NCBI RefSeq assembly: GCF_000766795.1
Contig: NZ_JPDS01000002.1
Coordinates: 191,001 to 255,000, forward strand
DNA: 64,000 nt
Direction: 5' to 3'
DNA from: Polaribacter sp. Hel1_85
GTDB taxonomy: Bacteria; Bacteroidota; Bacteroidia; Flavobacteriales; Flavobacteriaceae
Part shown: positions 1 to 8,567 of the stretch, piece after piece
Layout: each line of letters begins with the position of its first letter
Numbering within the stretch: position 1 is the first letter of the stretch
Made by a program: the position numbers and the translations under genes
The notes under the pieces: model-generated
Databases searched by the model: none
Told to the model about the DNA's origin: nothing
Seen by the model: the letters and a program-made list of their open reading frames with translations, nothing else

Positions 1-206
1 AAAAAGGAAAGGAACACTACACGTTACAAGATTGGCAAAAAACTTGGATGAATGATAAAGAAGTAGAATCTATTTTTATTTCTGCTTTAAATAAAGAGAA
101 TTTAGACGATTTTAAAGAGAAAACATACCAAGAAGTAAAGAAAATTCACATTCAACGTTTTCCTTATAATGACTTTTTATATTATGAATATAAAGGGGAA
201 GAATAA
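1..206 (+). CDS. Unknown protein, C-terminal end only
   Basis: An open frame runs from the left window edge to TAA at 204-206 and gives about 67 residues, ending FLYYEYKGEE. The tail is charged and rich in aromatic and Lys/Glu residues, with no signal or membrane segment in the visible part. I do not recognise the family. The start lies outside the window. A tiny membrane-peptide gene follows after 11 bases on the same strand, so the two may be co-transcribed. Confidence 0.6.
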   Translation, partial: KGKEHYTLQDWQKTWMNDKEVESIFISALNKENLDDFKEKTYQEVKKIHIQRFPYNDFLYYEYKGEE

Positions 207-217
207 ACTCTTAATAA

Positions 218-331
218 ATGAAAAGAAGAAGTAAAAAAATAATTGTAATCTTTATTATTTTGATTGTATTATTTTTAATTTGGGTTGAATTAGCTGTTGG
301 AATTTTTGGTTCTCCTTTTGCAGGAAGCTAA
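218..331 (+). CDS. Small single-pass membrane peptide, 37 aa
   Basis: ATG at 218 opens a 37-residue frame ending at TAA 329-331. A basic N-terminus (MKRRSKK) is followed by about 16 hydrophobic residues (IIVIFIILIVLFLIWV) and a short tail ending GIFGSPFAGS. This is the layout of a small inner-membrane peptide. It starts 11 bases after the preceding gene and stops 3 bases before the convergent CNNM gene ends, so it fits the gap tightly. The membrane reading is visible; the function is unknown, and conservation in other flavobacteria is only my impression. Confidence 0.6.
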   Translation: MKRRSKKIIVIFIILIVLFLIWVELAVGIFGSPFAGS

Positions 332-334
332 CTT

Positions 335-1453
335 TTACTCCTCTTTATTGTCCTCAATAATCCCCATTCTTTTAGCACGATTTTCCCAAGATTTTCTAGC
401 ATGTGCTTGCAAATCTGCAACAGAATCACTTTCGTCCATAATTTCTAAACCAAGTAAAGTTTCTATTACATCTTCTTGAGAAACTAACCCGCTAACAGAA
501 CCATATTCATCTACAACCAATGCAATATGTTCTTTTTCTTTGATAAGATTATCAAATAAATCTGGAATCGATAAATTTCTGTTAGTAATTATAATATCTC
601 TTTTTATAGTTGCTAAAGACTCGCCTCCTTTTCCATTTATAATTGCTTCTAATAAATTGTCTTTTAAGAAATATCCAGAAATATTGTCTGGGTTTTCTGC
701 AAAAACAGGAATCCTAGAAAAACGTAATGTTTTATGACTGTCGTAGAAAGATTTTATTGTTTGTTTTTCATCAGCCGTTTTTAAAACTGTTCTTGGCGTC
801 ATTACATCTTTTACCTTTATCTCTTTAAAGCCTAATAAATTTCTAATAACTTTACTTTCATTTTTTTGAAAAACGCCATCTTTTTCAGCCATTTCTGTCA
901 TCACCAAAAATCCTTCTCTACTTAAAATACTACCATGTCCTTTACCTCCTATTAACTTTGTTGTTAATTGTAAAAGCCATAAAATACCTGTCCATTTTAA
1001 TGGAAAAATCATCACTTTTAAAGCTGCAGAAGTAAACTTTGCTAATTGTTTCCAATAGGTTGCTCCTATTGTTTTAGGTATAATTTCTGATGCTACTAAA
1101 ATTAAAATCGTCATTATTGTAGAAACAACACCAACCATTACATCTTCTGTAATTTTAATACCTAATATTGTTTTAACTTCGGTTCCATACATTTCTGCAT
1201 AAGCAACTTTTGCTTGTACACCAACCAAAATTGCACCTACAGTATGTGCAATTGTATTAATTGTTAAAATAGCAATTAAAGGTTTGTCTACATCTTTTTT
1301 TAAGATTTCTAATTTAGAAGCAAAATGATGTCCTTCACTCTTTTTTAAATTGATAAAAGTAGGTGTAATACTAAGCAATACTGCTTCTAGTATAGAACAC
1401 AAAAATGAAAAGAAAATAGAAATAGTTGCGAAAATTATTAATAATGTCATCAA
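335..1453 (-). CDS. CNNM (DUF21) and CBS-pair membrane protein
   Basis: This 372-residue protein has an N-terminal DUF21/CNNM membrane domain (about residues 1-150, several hydrophobic segments, conserved IIPKTIGATYW) followed by a tandem CBS pair (about 200-340, containing VMTPRTVL and LVVDEYGSVSGLVS). The family is linked to Mg/Co transport or efflux and is often labelled hemolysin. It lacks the C-terminal CorC_HlyC domain found in the second CNNM protein of this window (54010-55275), ending instead in a charged tail. The start is one of two adjacent ATGs at the first hydrophobic segment. The transported ion is not determined by sequence. Confidence 0.9.
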   Translation of the reverse strand: MMTLLIIFATISIFFSFLCSILEAVLLSITPTFINLKKSEGHHFASKLEILKKDVDKPLIAILTINTIAHTVGAILVGVQAKVAYAEMYGTEVKTILGIKITEDVMVGVVSTIMTILILVASEIIPKTIGATYWKQLAKFTSAALKVMIFPLKWTGILWLLQLTTKLIGGKGHGSILSREGFLVMTEMAEKDGVFQKNESKVIRNLLGFKEIKVKDVMTPRTVLKTADEKQTIKSFYDSHKTLRFSRIPVFAENPDNISGYFLKDNLLEAIINGKGGESLATIKRDIIITNRNLSIPDLFDNLIKEKEHIALVVDEYGSVSGLVSQEDVIETLLGLEIMDESDSVADLQAHARKSWENRAKRMGIIEDNKEE

Positions 1454-1484
1454 TAAAAATTTAGAATGTAAAAGTAGTTAAAAT

Positions 1485-1517
1485 AAAAAAACCTCAAGAA
1501 CTTCTTCTTGAGGTTTT
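1485..1517 (-). terminator. Terminator after the first DUF3078 gene
   Basis: AACCTCAAGAA and TTCTTGAGGTT form an 11-bp stem with a CTTC loop. Read on the minus strand it is followed by a run of T, and it lies 22 bases downstream of the DUF3078 stop. It also sits just upstream of the CNNM gene start. Confidence 0.85.
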
Positions 1518-1538
1518 CTAAAAATATTATTCTTTTAA

Positions 1539-2486
1539 TTAAAAAGCATAACTCATACCTAATAACCAGTAAGATTGTATTTTGTTATCTATATTGCTAA
1601 AAGATGGTGTAGCAGGAGCAGGAATAGCAGCTGTTGCATCATAATTTGCTAAAGCATTGTTTAAAGCTTCTTGTTTATTATTACGTAAACCTAATTCAAA
1701 TCCAACTCCTATTCCTTTCCAAAGTGTATATCCTAAAGAGTTTGTCCAAGTCCAGTTAGATAAATCTCCATCTTTATAACTTTGAAAAATAGATAAGTTA
1801 GATTTTACACTGATGTTATTATGTTTAGCATTATAATCTGCTACAATTTTAGCACCTGGAGAAGAACTATAAATACTCTCACCAGAACTAAAAATAATAT
1901 TGTAGTTAGCAGGATGCATAACAACAACTAATCTACTTGTTGGTGTCCAAGTTAAACCAACACCAATATCTAAAAATCCAGGATTATTAAAATTGTCTAA
2001 TAAAGTTGTTCTGTATTCACCTAAAGCAGAAAGTGCCCATTTTTTATTTAATCTTTTACCATATAAAGAAGATAATGTAAAAACGTCTGTTGCAGTTTCA
2101 AAATTCCCACTATCTGTTGGGTCGTCTTTATCGTCAATTTTTACCCAACCAACGTTGATTGCTCCAGAGTTTCTCCAGAAAAATTTATCTTCGATAAGGT
2201 TTGCAAATCCATTTACAGTAATTCCAATATTACCAGCAGATGAATTTGGTTCGTTTTTAGAATACCAATTTTTAAAACCAGAAAGGTTACCACCAATTGT
2301 ACCAAAAGCACCTTTTCTCCAACCTGGAAGTGCATCAATTTTTGCTTGTAAAGCATTTACTTCTCCTTGTAATTTTGCGATTTTTGCTTTTTTAGGAGCT
2401 TGTTCTTTCTTTAATTCTTCAGCTGTTTGTCCGTTTACCGAAAAACTAATAGATACCAATAAAAATAAGATTGATAATTTTTTCAT
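1539..2486 (-). CDS. DUF3078 family protein, probable outer-membrane barrel
   Basis: The 315-residue product starts with a clear signal peptide (MKKLSILFLLVSISFSVNGQ). A short Lys/Glu/Ala coiled stretch follows (about 22-53: AEELKKEQAPKKAKIAKLQG), then a region of alternating polar and aromatic residues (LSGFKNWYSKNEPNS, FFWRNSGAINVGWV, SYAF at the C-terminus) typical of DUF3078. The terminal Phe and the beta-rich texture suggest an outer-membrane barrel, which is inference. A second DUF3078 gene lies immediately upstream in the same direction, so the pair may be paralogs with related envelope roles. Confidence 0.85.
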   Translation of the reverse strand: MKKLSILFLLVSISFSVNGQTAEELKKEQAPKKAKIAKLQGEVNALQAKIDALPGWRKGAFGTIGGNLSGFKNWYSKNEPNSSAGNIGITVNGFANLIEDKFFWRNSGAINVGWVKIDDKDDPTDSGNFETATDVFTLSSLYGKRLNKKWALSALGEYRTTLLDNFNNPGFLDIGVGLTWTPTSRLVVVMHPANYNIIFSSGESIYSSSPGAKIVADYNAKHNNISVKSNLSIFQSYKDGDLSNWTWTNSLGYTLWKGIGVGFELGLRNNKQEALNNALANYDATAAIPAPATPSFSNIDNKIQSYWLLGMSYAF

Positions 2487-2547
2487 TTTTTTTGTTTTTA
2501 TTTTTAAACGTGCAACTATGCACTCTGTTCTTTAGACAATAAAATAA

Positions 2548-3414
2548 TTAATAAGTCACTTTTTGATGAAAACTATAATTTAATCCTAAACCAAATAATT
2601 GTCTAAACTGCATTTTACTAGACGCATTATCATCAATTATACCATGAAAAGTCATGTGCATTTTAATATGCTTGTTCACTTTAAAACGAACATTTGTTTG
2701 ATTCTCAATATCTATATTTTCAGGTTTTTCAAGATAATCAGAGTAAACTGCTAAAACATTTTCTACTTCAACATTTTCCATTAAACTAAATTTAAAATAA
2801 CCTGCTAAATTAAATCCTAAACTAAATGCGGTATTTTTCCCTTCATCTACACCAAATTTTCCAGAAAAGAAATCACTAACCATTGTTAATCTTGCAGTAG
2901 CAGGAGCAATATTTATATTTAAATCATCAGATTTTTTCCACAACATTCCGGGTCCTAAACTTAAATATGCTGGTGATAAAAAATCTGAGACAGGTTCTCC
3001 TTCTGGAATTGTCTTATAATTATAACCTCTTGTATATTGTGTTTTAAAATTTACAAAATGAGAAAGGAACCAGTTTTTCCCAGACTTTATACCTAATAAA
3101 GAGTTTAATTCGAATCTATCATTAGTTTTCCTATACCCTTTTTCACTTAAATGACTTAAACCATAACCAGTTAAAATTCTGGTATCCCAGTTAATATTCT
3201 TTTTTTTGTAATTAAAATCGTAGTTAACATTAAGATCTCCAGCAATGGTATTTTCTCCACCAGAAGACCAATTTGTAAAAGATGACTGGTTAAACACAAA
3301 ACCAAATCTACCATGGATTTTCCATTTAGGTTTAGGCAAAGTATCCTTTTTCTTTTTTTGAGCTATAAGGATTGACGAAAAAAGGATGAAAAAAACGATA
3401 CAAATTCTTTTCAT
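2548..3414 (-). CDS. DUF3078 family protein, second copy
   Basis: This 288-residue protein has a signal peptide (MKRICIVFFILFSSILIAQ), then KWKIHGRFGFVFNQSSFTNW, the typical opening of DUF3078 proteins, and about ten alternating strands ending FGLGLNYSFHQKVTY. It starts 9 bases after the DUF2480 gene stop and is probably the last member of the sufE-DUF59-DUF2480 transcript. No catalytic motif is visible. An outer-membrane barrel is inferred from the strand pattern. It is only loosely similar to the neighbouring DUF3078 protein, so the two are old paralogs. Confidence 0.85.
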   Translation of the reverse strand: MKRICIVFFILFSSILIAQKKKKDTLPKPKWKIHGRFGFVFNQSSFTNWSSGGENTIAGDLNVNYDFNYKKKNINWDTRILTGYGLSHLSEKGYRKTNDRFELNSLLGIKSGKNWFLSHFVNFKTQYTRGYNYKTIPEGEPVSDFLSPAYLSLGPGMLWKKSDDLNINIAPATARLTMVSDFFSGKFGVDEGKNTAFSLGFNLAGYFKFSLMENVEVENVLAVYSDYLEKPENIDIENQTNVRFKVNKHIKMHMTFHGIIDDNASSKMQFRQLFGLGLNYSFHQKVTY

Positions 3415-3423
3415 AATGGGGGA

Positions 3424-3933
3424 TTATTTTTTTGATTTATATAATGGTACTGTTGAGCAAGCTTCACCAAACATGATAGATCTTGCAATTGGTTGTAATT
3501 TTTCTATTAAAAAAGCATAAGCAGAATTAGGTATTGGTTTATTTGCACATCCTTTTATAATTACAGGCGCATCAGCAAATTCTTTAAAATCTAAGAAACT
3601 AATCAGTTCTTGATAAATAACTGTTTCTAACAATTCTAAATTACCAATAACAACTTTATTTGCAAACGGAATTAATTCTGAAGCAACTAACATAAAAGCC
3701 CAAGAAGGAATAATTGCATCTACAGAACAAGTAATTGCTACAAAAGAATTTTTATATTGAGACCAATCATAATTTTTTACTGATGCTCTAAAATCTGTTT
3801 CTTTCAAAATTAACTCTTGAAACAACCAATCTTTTACATCAAACAAAACTCTTTTGCCTTCAGGATAAATTTCTTCTAAATCGAAAGTTTTAAGTTTGCT
3901 ATTTGCAACTCTATTTATAATTTCTTCTGCCAT
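3424..3933 (-). CDS. DUF2480 family protein
   Basis: The product is 169 residues when started at the ATG giving MAEEIINRVANSKL. The open frame extends six codons further up to a TTG, but the ATG matches the usual start of DUF2480 proteins and is preferred. The sequence is mixed alpha/beta with no signal peptide; conserved-looking segments are WLFQELILKE, IPSWAFMLVA, CANKPIPNSAYAFL and GEACSTVPLYK. The recurring linkage of this cytoplasmic family with SUF genes in flavobacteria, also seen here, suggests a role in Fe-S assembly. That role is inference from neighbourhood only. Confidence 0.85.
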   Translation of the reverse strand: MAEEIINRVANSKLKTFDLEEIYPEGKRVLFDVKDWLFQELILKETDFRASVKNYDWSQYKNSFVAITCSVDAIIPSWAFMLVASELIPFANKVVIGNLELLETVIYQELISFLDFKEFADAPVIIKGCANKPIPNSAYAFLIEKLQPIARSIMFGEACSTVPLYKSKK

Positions 3934-3948
3934 TATTTTTTTAAGGTT

Positions 3949-3990
3949 CAAAGTCGCAAAGTTTTAAAGTTGCAAAGTTTTTACTTTTAA
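3949..3990. repeat. AAAGTTGCAAAGTTTT short repeat
   Basis: Two near-identical units, AAGTCGCAAAGTTTT and AAAGTTGCAAAGTTTT, lie in tandem in the 89-base gap between the DUF59 and DUF2480 genes. A related sequence (GAAACTTTGCGACGCTG) occurs in the opposite orientation near 38025-38043. Confidence 0.55.
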
Positions 3991-4022
3991 CTCATCACTC
4001 AAAACTCAACATTAATAATTAT

Positions 4023-4343
4023 TTACAGCATTCCTAATTCTAGTTTTGCTTCTTCACTCATCATATCTTGTGTCCAAGTAGGATCGAAAGTAATTTCTAC
4101 TTCACACTCATTTATTTCTTTTAAAGTTTTTACCTTTTCTTCTACATCTACAGGTAAACTTTCTGCAACTGGGCAATTAGGTGATGTTAATGTCATTAAT
4201 ATTTTTGCATTGTTTTCTGCGGATACAAAAACATCGTAAATTAAACCTAATTCGTATATATCTACTGGAATCTCAGGATCGTAAATTGTTTTTAAAACAT
4301 TTACAATTTTATCTCCTATTACTTCTAACTCTTTATCTGTCAT
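4023..4343 (-). CDS. DUF59/MIP18-family Fe-S assembly protein (SufT-like)
   Basis: This 106-residue protein is a single DUF59 domain: YDPEIPVDIYELGLIYDV (about 21-38), then TLTSPNCPVAE with the conserved Cys57, and FDPTWTQDMMSEEAKLELG at the C-terminus. DUF59 proteins help mature or transfer Fe-S clusters; in SUF loci this member is called SufT. It is encoded five bases after a lipoprotein gene that separates it from sufE, and upstream of DUF2480. Length and motifs match full-length family members. Assignment to Fe-S metabolism is firm; the exact step is not. Confidence 0.92.
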   Translation of the reverse strand: MTDKELEVIGDKIVNVLKTIYDPEIPVDIYELGLIYDVFVSAENNAKILMTLTSPNCPVAESLPVDVEEKVKTLKEINECEVEITFDPTWTQDMMSEEAKLELGML

Positions 4344-4348
4344 TATTA

Positions 4349-5101
4349 TTATTTATTATAAATGTAATTATCTGTGTAAGTATGGCTATTATTATTTTGT
4401 CCGTAATTTTCAGTAGCAACACTTTTTACTAAATAACCATCAATATCATATTCATTAACGAAATCAATACTACCTTGCAATGTACTATTTGAATAATTTT
4501 CTATTTTAATAGGATTATTAAAGTTAATATTTGCTTGATCTCTTATGAAAGGTTTTAAATATTCTATTCCTGATAATGGGTGATTTTTATCATCATAATA
4601 AGTAATGGTATATCTATTATTTGAACTTATTTCTTTTACACTATTATTAGATGAATTATATTCATATGTATATATTATACTAACACTAGAGTTAAAAGGA
4701 TAAGTTTCTTTTTTAGATATTATTTGATTATTAGTATCATAATTATATTCATTAGATATAACTAAAACATTATTTTCATACCTTTTATATTTAGAGATAT
4801 TACTACCTATATAATCATATTCTTCATAGGTATAAATATCACTATTTTCTTTTTGATCTATCCGTATGATTTTATCATTATCATAAATAATTTCTATTAA
4901 ATAATCATCTCCCAAATCAATTTCAATCAATTTATTATTTTCATCATATAAGTATTTTGATGTTTCAATTTCTGAAGTCCCATCATCATGAATATTTTTT
5001 ATTAATAATTTTGGGATAACAATCTTTTCTTCCTCATTCGATGAAGTACAAGAAGAAAATAAAAATATTAATGCTATAATTGATAAAAAAATCTTTTTCA
5101 T
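4349..5101 (-). CDS. Lipoprotein with YD-like repeats, inserted between sufE and DUF59
   Basis: The 250-residue product has a lipoprotein signal (MKKIFLSIIALIFLFSSC, Cys18) followed by TSSNEEEK, an acidic stretch like flavobacterial surface-export signals. The rest is a chain of short units such as YLYDENNKLIEI, IIYDNDKIIRID and YNYDTNNQIISKKE, resembling RHS/YD-type beta repeats. No enzyme motif is seen. It is very Asn/Tyr/Ile rich. It sits 14 bases after sufE and 5 bases before the DUF59 gene, so it is in the transcript although it has no obvious Fe-S role; a recent insertion into the SUF group is inferred. Confidence 0.75.
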   Translation of the reverse strand: MKKIFLSIIALIFLFSSCTSSNEEEKIVIPKLLIKNIHDDGTSEIETSKYLYDENNKLIEIDLGDDYLIEIIYDNDKIIRIDQKENSDIYTYEEYDYIGSNISKYKRYENNVLVISNEYNYDTNNQIISKKETYPFNSSVSIIYTYEYNSSNNSVKEISSNNRYTITYYDDKNHPLSGIEYLKPFIRDQANINFNNPIKIENYSNSTLQGSIDFVNEYDIDGYLVKSVATENYGQNNNSHTYTDNYIYNK

Positions 5102-5115
5102 ATATATAATTTTTA

Positions 5116-5538
5116 TTAGGTCAATTTAGTTTGTTGTGCTATTGCATACATTTTAATATACTTAATCATAGAAACTAAACCATTTGCTCTTGTTGGAGAT
5201 AAATGCTCTTTTAAACCGATCTCATCAATAAAATCTGTATTTGCAGCTAAAATATCTGCTGGTTTTTGATTGGAATAAACGCGCAATAATAATGCCACAA
5301 TTCCTTTCGTTAAAATTGCATCACTATCCGCAGAAAACTTAATAACACCATTTTCTAATTCAGAAAATAACCAAACTTTAGACTGGCAACCTTTTATTAA
5401 ATTTTCATCTAACTTATTTTGTTCTTCTATAATTGGCAAAGATTTACCCAACTCTATAATATATTCATAGCGTTCCATCCAATCATCAAACATAGAAAAC
5501 TCATCAATAATTTCTTCTTGTATTTCTTTGATAGTCAT
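5116..5538 (-). CDS. sufE: SufE family cysteine desulfurase-activating protein
   Basis: The 140-residue product is a complete SufE domain. The sulfur-accepting Cys51 lies in GCQSKVW, preceded by the helix DEFSMFDDWMERYEYIIELG and followed by SADSDAILTKGIVALLLRVYS. SufE takes persulfide from the SufS desulfurase and passes it to the SUF scaffold. It heads the minus-strand group with the DUF59 and DUF2480 genes. SufS and SufBCD are not in the window. The ATG at 5538 is well placed downstream of a minus-strand -7 box at 5592-5599. Confidence 0.93.
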   Translation of the reverse strand: MTIKEIQEEIIDEFSMFDDWMERYEYIIELGKSLPIIEEQNKLDENLIKGCQSKVWLFSELENGVIKFSADSDAILTKGIVALLLRVYSNQKPADILAANTDFIDEIGLKEHLSPTRANGLVSMIKYIKMYAIAQQTKLT

Positions 5539-5548
5539 TTTTTAAACT

Positions 5549-5556
5549 TATTTTTG
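5549..5556 (+). promoter_or_regulatory. -7 box (TATTTTTG) for the PfkB gene
   Basis: TATTTTTG matches the Bacteroidota TAnnTTTG box and lies 60 bases before the PfkB ATG, in the divergent sufE/PfkB gap. No clear -33 TTG at ideal spacing. Confidence 0.45.
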
Positions 5557-5591
5557 CGTTTTATTAAAAAAACTTTTTTGCAATTATCGTG

Positions 5592-5599
5592 CAAAATTA
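5592..5599 (-). promoter_or_regulatory. -7 box (TAATTTTG) for sufE
   Basis: Read on the minus strand this is TAATTTTG, a match to TAnnTTTG, 53 bases upstream of the sufE ATG. It forms a divergent promoter pair with the plus-strand box at 5549. Confidence 0.5.
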
Positions 5600-5616
5600 C
5601 TGATTAAATTTAAGAA

Positions 5617-6543
5617 ATGAGCAAATTATTAGCAGTTGGTACAGTTGCCTTTGATGCAATTGAAACACCTTTTGGAAAAACGGATAAAATTCTTGGTGGT
5701 TCTGGAACCTATGTAGGTTTAGCAGCAAGTCAATTTGGAGTAAAAACTGGAGTTGTTTCTGTTGTTGGAGGAGATTTTCCTGCTTCATACTTAGAAATGA
5801 TGAATTCTAAAGGAATTAATACCGATGGAATTGAGGTAGATAAAGAAGGAAAAACTTTTTTCTGGAGTGGTAAATATCATAACGACATGAACTCTAGAGA
5901 TACATTAATTACAGAATTAAATGTTTTAGAAACATTTACACCTGTTGTTCCTAAAAGTTTTAAAGATGCTGGTATTGTAATGTTAGGTAACTTACATCCA
6001 TTAACACAAGCATCAGTTTTAGATCAAATGACAGAAAGACCAAAACTAGTAGTTTTAGATACTATGAATTTTTGGATGGATATTGCTCTAGATGATTTAC
6101 ATACTGTTTTAAAAAAAGTAGATGTAATTACTATTAATGATGAAGAAGCGCGTCAATTATCTGGAGAATATTCTTTAGTTAATGCAGCTAAGAAGATTCA
6201 TGAAATGGGACCAAAATACGTAGTTATTAAAAAAGGAGAACATGGTGCTTTATTATTTAGTGAAGGAAATATGTTTTATGCACCAGCATTACCTTTAGCA
6301 GAAGTTTTTGATCCAACAGGAGCAGGAGATACTTTTGCAGGTGGCTTTTGTGGTTATTTAGCAAAAACAGAAGACATTTCTTTTAACAATATGAAAAACG
6401 CCATTATTTATGGCTCTAACTTAGCTTCTTTCTGCGTAGAGAAGTTTGGTACAGAACGTATGCAAGAACTTACAACAAATGAAGTTAAAGCGCGTTTGAA
6501 AGCTTTTAAAGATTTAACTCAATTTGACATAAAAGTATCTTAA
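5617..6543 (+). CDS. PfkB-family carbohydrate (ribokinase-like) kinase
   Basis: This 308-residue kinase has the PfkB fold: an N-terminal glycine-rich GGSGTYVGLAASQFG and the signature DPTGAGDTFAGGF, with D232 starting the anion-hole motif and D238 as catalytic base. PfkB enzymes phosphorylate sugars or nucleosides; the substrate here is not evident. It is followed by a terminator and then a PurF-type gene in the same direction, which hints at a nucleoside or ribose substrate, but that is only context. The length is normal for the family. Confidence 0.9.
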   Translation: MSKLLAVGTVAFDAIETPFGKTDKILGGSGTYVGLAASQFGVKTGVVSVVGGDFPASYLEMMNSKGINTDGIEVDKEGKTFFWSGKYHNDMNSRDTLITELNVLETFTPVVPKSFKDAGIVMLGNLHPLTQASVLDQMTERPKLVVLDTMNFWMDIALDDLHTVLKKVDVITINDEEARQLSGEYSLVNAAKKIHEMGPKYVVIKKGEHGALLFSEGNMFYAPALPLAEVFDPTGAGDTFAGGFCGYLAKTEDISFNNMKNAIIYGSNLASFCVEKFGTERMQELTTNEVKARLKAFKDLTQFDIKVS

Positions 6544-6546
6544 ATT

Positions 6547-6574
6547 AATCCGCGGATTTTACTGCGGATTTTTT
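6547..6574 (+). terminator. Terminator after the PfkB gene
   Basis: AATCCGC pairs with GCGGATT across a 10-base loop and runs into six T residues, directly after the PfkB stop. It partly insulates purF. Confidence 0.8.
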
Positions 6575-6617
6575 ATTACAACAACTACAACACAACAACA
6601 AAAAAACGACAACAATA

Positions 6618-8516
6618 ATGAGTGATGCTATTAAACATGAATGTGGAATTGCACTTGTTCGATTAAAGAAACCTTTACAGTTTTACAAAGACAAATACGG
6701 CTCTGCCTTTTACGGAATTAATAAAATGTATTTATTAATGGAAAAACAGCACAATCGTGGTCAAGATGGTGCAGGTTTTGCCAGTGTAAAATTTAATGTA
6801 GAACCAGGAACAAGATATATTAGTAGAGTTCGCTCTAACAAAGCAACACCAATACAAGATGTTTTTGCTCAAATTAATGATCGTTTAAATGGTGTTTTAG
6901 AGCAAAATCCTGATAAAAAGGATGATGTTGCTTGGCAAGAAGAAAATATGCCATACATAGGAAACTTGTTTTTAGGACACGTTCGTTATGGAACTTTTGG
7001 TAAAAATAGTATCGAAAGCGTGCATCCTTTTTTACGTCAAAGTAACTGGAAACACAAAAATTTGATTGTTGCAGGAAACTTTAACATGACAAATTCTAAA
7101 CAAATGTTAGAAGAATTGGTTGAGTTAGGTCAGCATCCAAAAGAATTTACAGATACGGTAACTGTAATGGAAAAAATTGGTCATTTTTTAGAAGATGAAG
7201 TTGGTAAACTATACCAAGAAGCTAAAAAAGAAGGATTTAATAAAAAAGATGCTTCTCCTTTTATAGAAGAAAATTTAAGCTTAAAAAAAGTCTTAAAAAG
7301 ATCTTCTAAAAACTGGGACGGAGGTTATGCAATGGCTGGTTTAGTTGGTCATGGAGATGCTTTTGTTTTAAGAGACCCTAATGGAATTAGACCAACCTAT
7401 TTTTATGAAGATGATGAAGTTGTTGTTGTAGCTTCAGAAAGACCAGTTATACAAACTGTTTTTAATGTAAAAATTGATGAAGTTCAAGAATTAAAAAGAG
7501 GTCATGCTTTAATTATTAAAAAAAGCGGAGTAACTTCAATTAAAAAAATTTTAGAGCCAAGAGAAAATAAAGCTTGTTCTTTTGAACGTATTTATTTTTC
7601 TAGAGGTAGTGATGCTTCTATTTATGAAGAGCGTAAAAATTTAGGGAAATTTGTATTTCCTAAAATTTTAAAATCGATAAATAGTGATATTTCAAACACG
7701 GTATTTTCTTTTATTCCAAATACAGCAGAAACGTCTTTTTATGGAATGACAGAAGCAGCTGAAGATTTACTAAATCAACAAAAAACAGCAAAAATATTAG
7801 CAGGTGTAGGTAAATTATCTGCCGAAAAGGTTACTGAAATTTTATCTGAAAGACCTCGTTTTGAAAAAATTGCCATTAAAGATGCTAAATTAAGAACTTT
7901 TATTGCTGATGATAGCAGTAGAGATGACTTGGTAGAACATGTTTATGACATTACTTATGGAGTTGTAAAACCAACAGATAACCTTGTTATTATTGATGAT
8001 AGTATTGTAAGAGGAACAACTTTAAAGAAAAGTATTATCAGAATTTTAGATAGACTAAGTCCTAAAAAAATAGTAGTAGTTTCTTCTGCGCCACAAATTC
8101 GTTACCCAGATTGTTATGGAATTGACATGGCAAAAATTGATGCTTTTATTGCTTTTAAAGCAGCATTAGAATTGCTAAAAGACACCAATCAATATCATAT
8201 TGTTGAAGACGTTTACAATAAATGTAAAAAGCAACAATCTAAAAACGATATCGAAATTGTAAACCATGTAAAAGAAATTTATAATCCTTTTAAAGCTGAA
8301 GAGATTTCTACAAAAATAGCAGAAATGTTAAAAACAGATGATATTAAGGCAGAAGTAGAAGTTATTTATCAATCTATAGAAGGCTTACACAAAGCGTGTC
8401 CAGATAATCTTGGAGATTGGTATTTTACAGGTAACTACCCTACTCCTGGAGGTAATAGAGTTGTAAACCAAGCTTTTATTAACTTTTTTGAAGGAAATAG
8501 TAAAAGAGCTTATTAA
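6618..8516 (+). CDS. purF: PurF-type amidophosphoribosyltransferase, long form
   Basis: The 632-residue protein joins an N-terminal class II glutamine amidotransferase domain (HECGIALVR, with Cys9 as the likely nucleophile after a short leader; also GHVRYGTFG and FNMTNS) to a C-terminal phosphoribosyltransferase domain with the PRPP loop VIIDDSIVRGTT (about 457-468, D460/D461). It would make 5-phosphoribosylamine from PRPP and glutamine, the first step of purine synthesis. It is over 100 residues longer than classical PurF (about 500); the extra length includes a Lys-rich stretch near 190-230 and a long C-terminal extension. Whether it is the only PurF of the genome cannot be told. The leader is A/C-rich and looks unstructured. 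Confidence 0.92.
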   Translation: MSDAIKHECGIALVRLKKPLQFYKDKYGSAFYGINKMYLLMEKQHNRGQDGAGFASVKFNVEPGTRYISRVRSNKATPIQDVFAQINDRLNGVLEQNPDKKDDVAWQEENMPYIGNLFLGHVRYGTFGKNSIESVHPFLRQSNWKHKNLIVAGNFNMTNSKQMLEELVELGQHPKEFTDTVTVMEKIGHFLEDEVGKLYQEAKKEGFNKKDASPFIEENLSLKKVLKRSSKNWDGGYAMAGLVGHGDAFVLRDPNGIRPTYFYEDDEVVVVASERPVIQTVFNVKIDEVQELKRGHALIIKKSGVTSIKKILEPRENKACSFERIYFSRGSDASIYEERKNLGKFVFPKILKSINSDISNTVFSFIPNTAETSFYGMTEAAEDLLNQQKTAKILAGVGKLSAEKVTEILSERPRFEKIAIKDAKLRTFIADDSSRDDLVEHVYDITYGVVKPTDNLVIIDDSIVRGTTLKKSIIRILDRLSPKKIVVVSSAPQIRYPDCYGIDMAKIDAFIAFKAALELLKDTNQYHIVEDVYNKCKKQQSKNDIEIVNHVKEIYNPFKAEEISTKIAEMLKTDDIKAEVEVIYQSIEGLHKACPDNLGDWYFTGNYPTPGGNRVVNQAFINFFEGNSKRAY

Positions 8517-8567
8517 ATTTTAGCTTATTGCCTTACATCCTTAAAAATAAAGAGAGTTTTAACGTCA

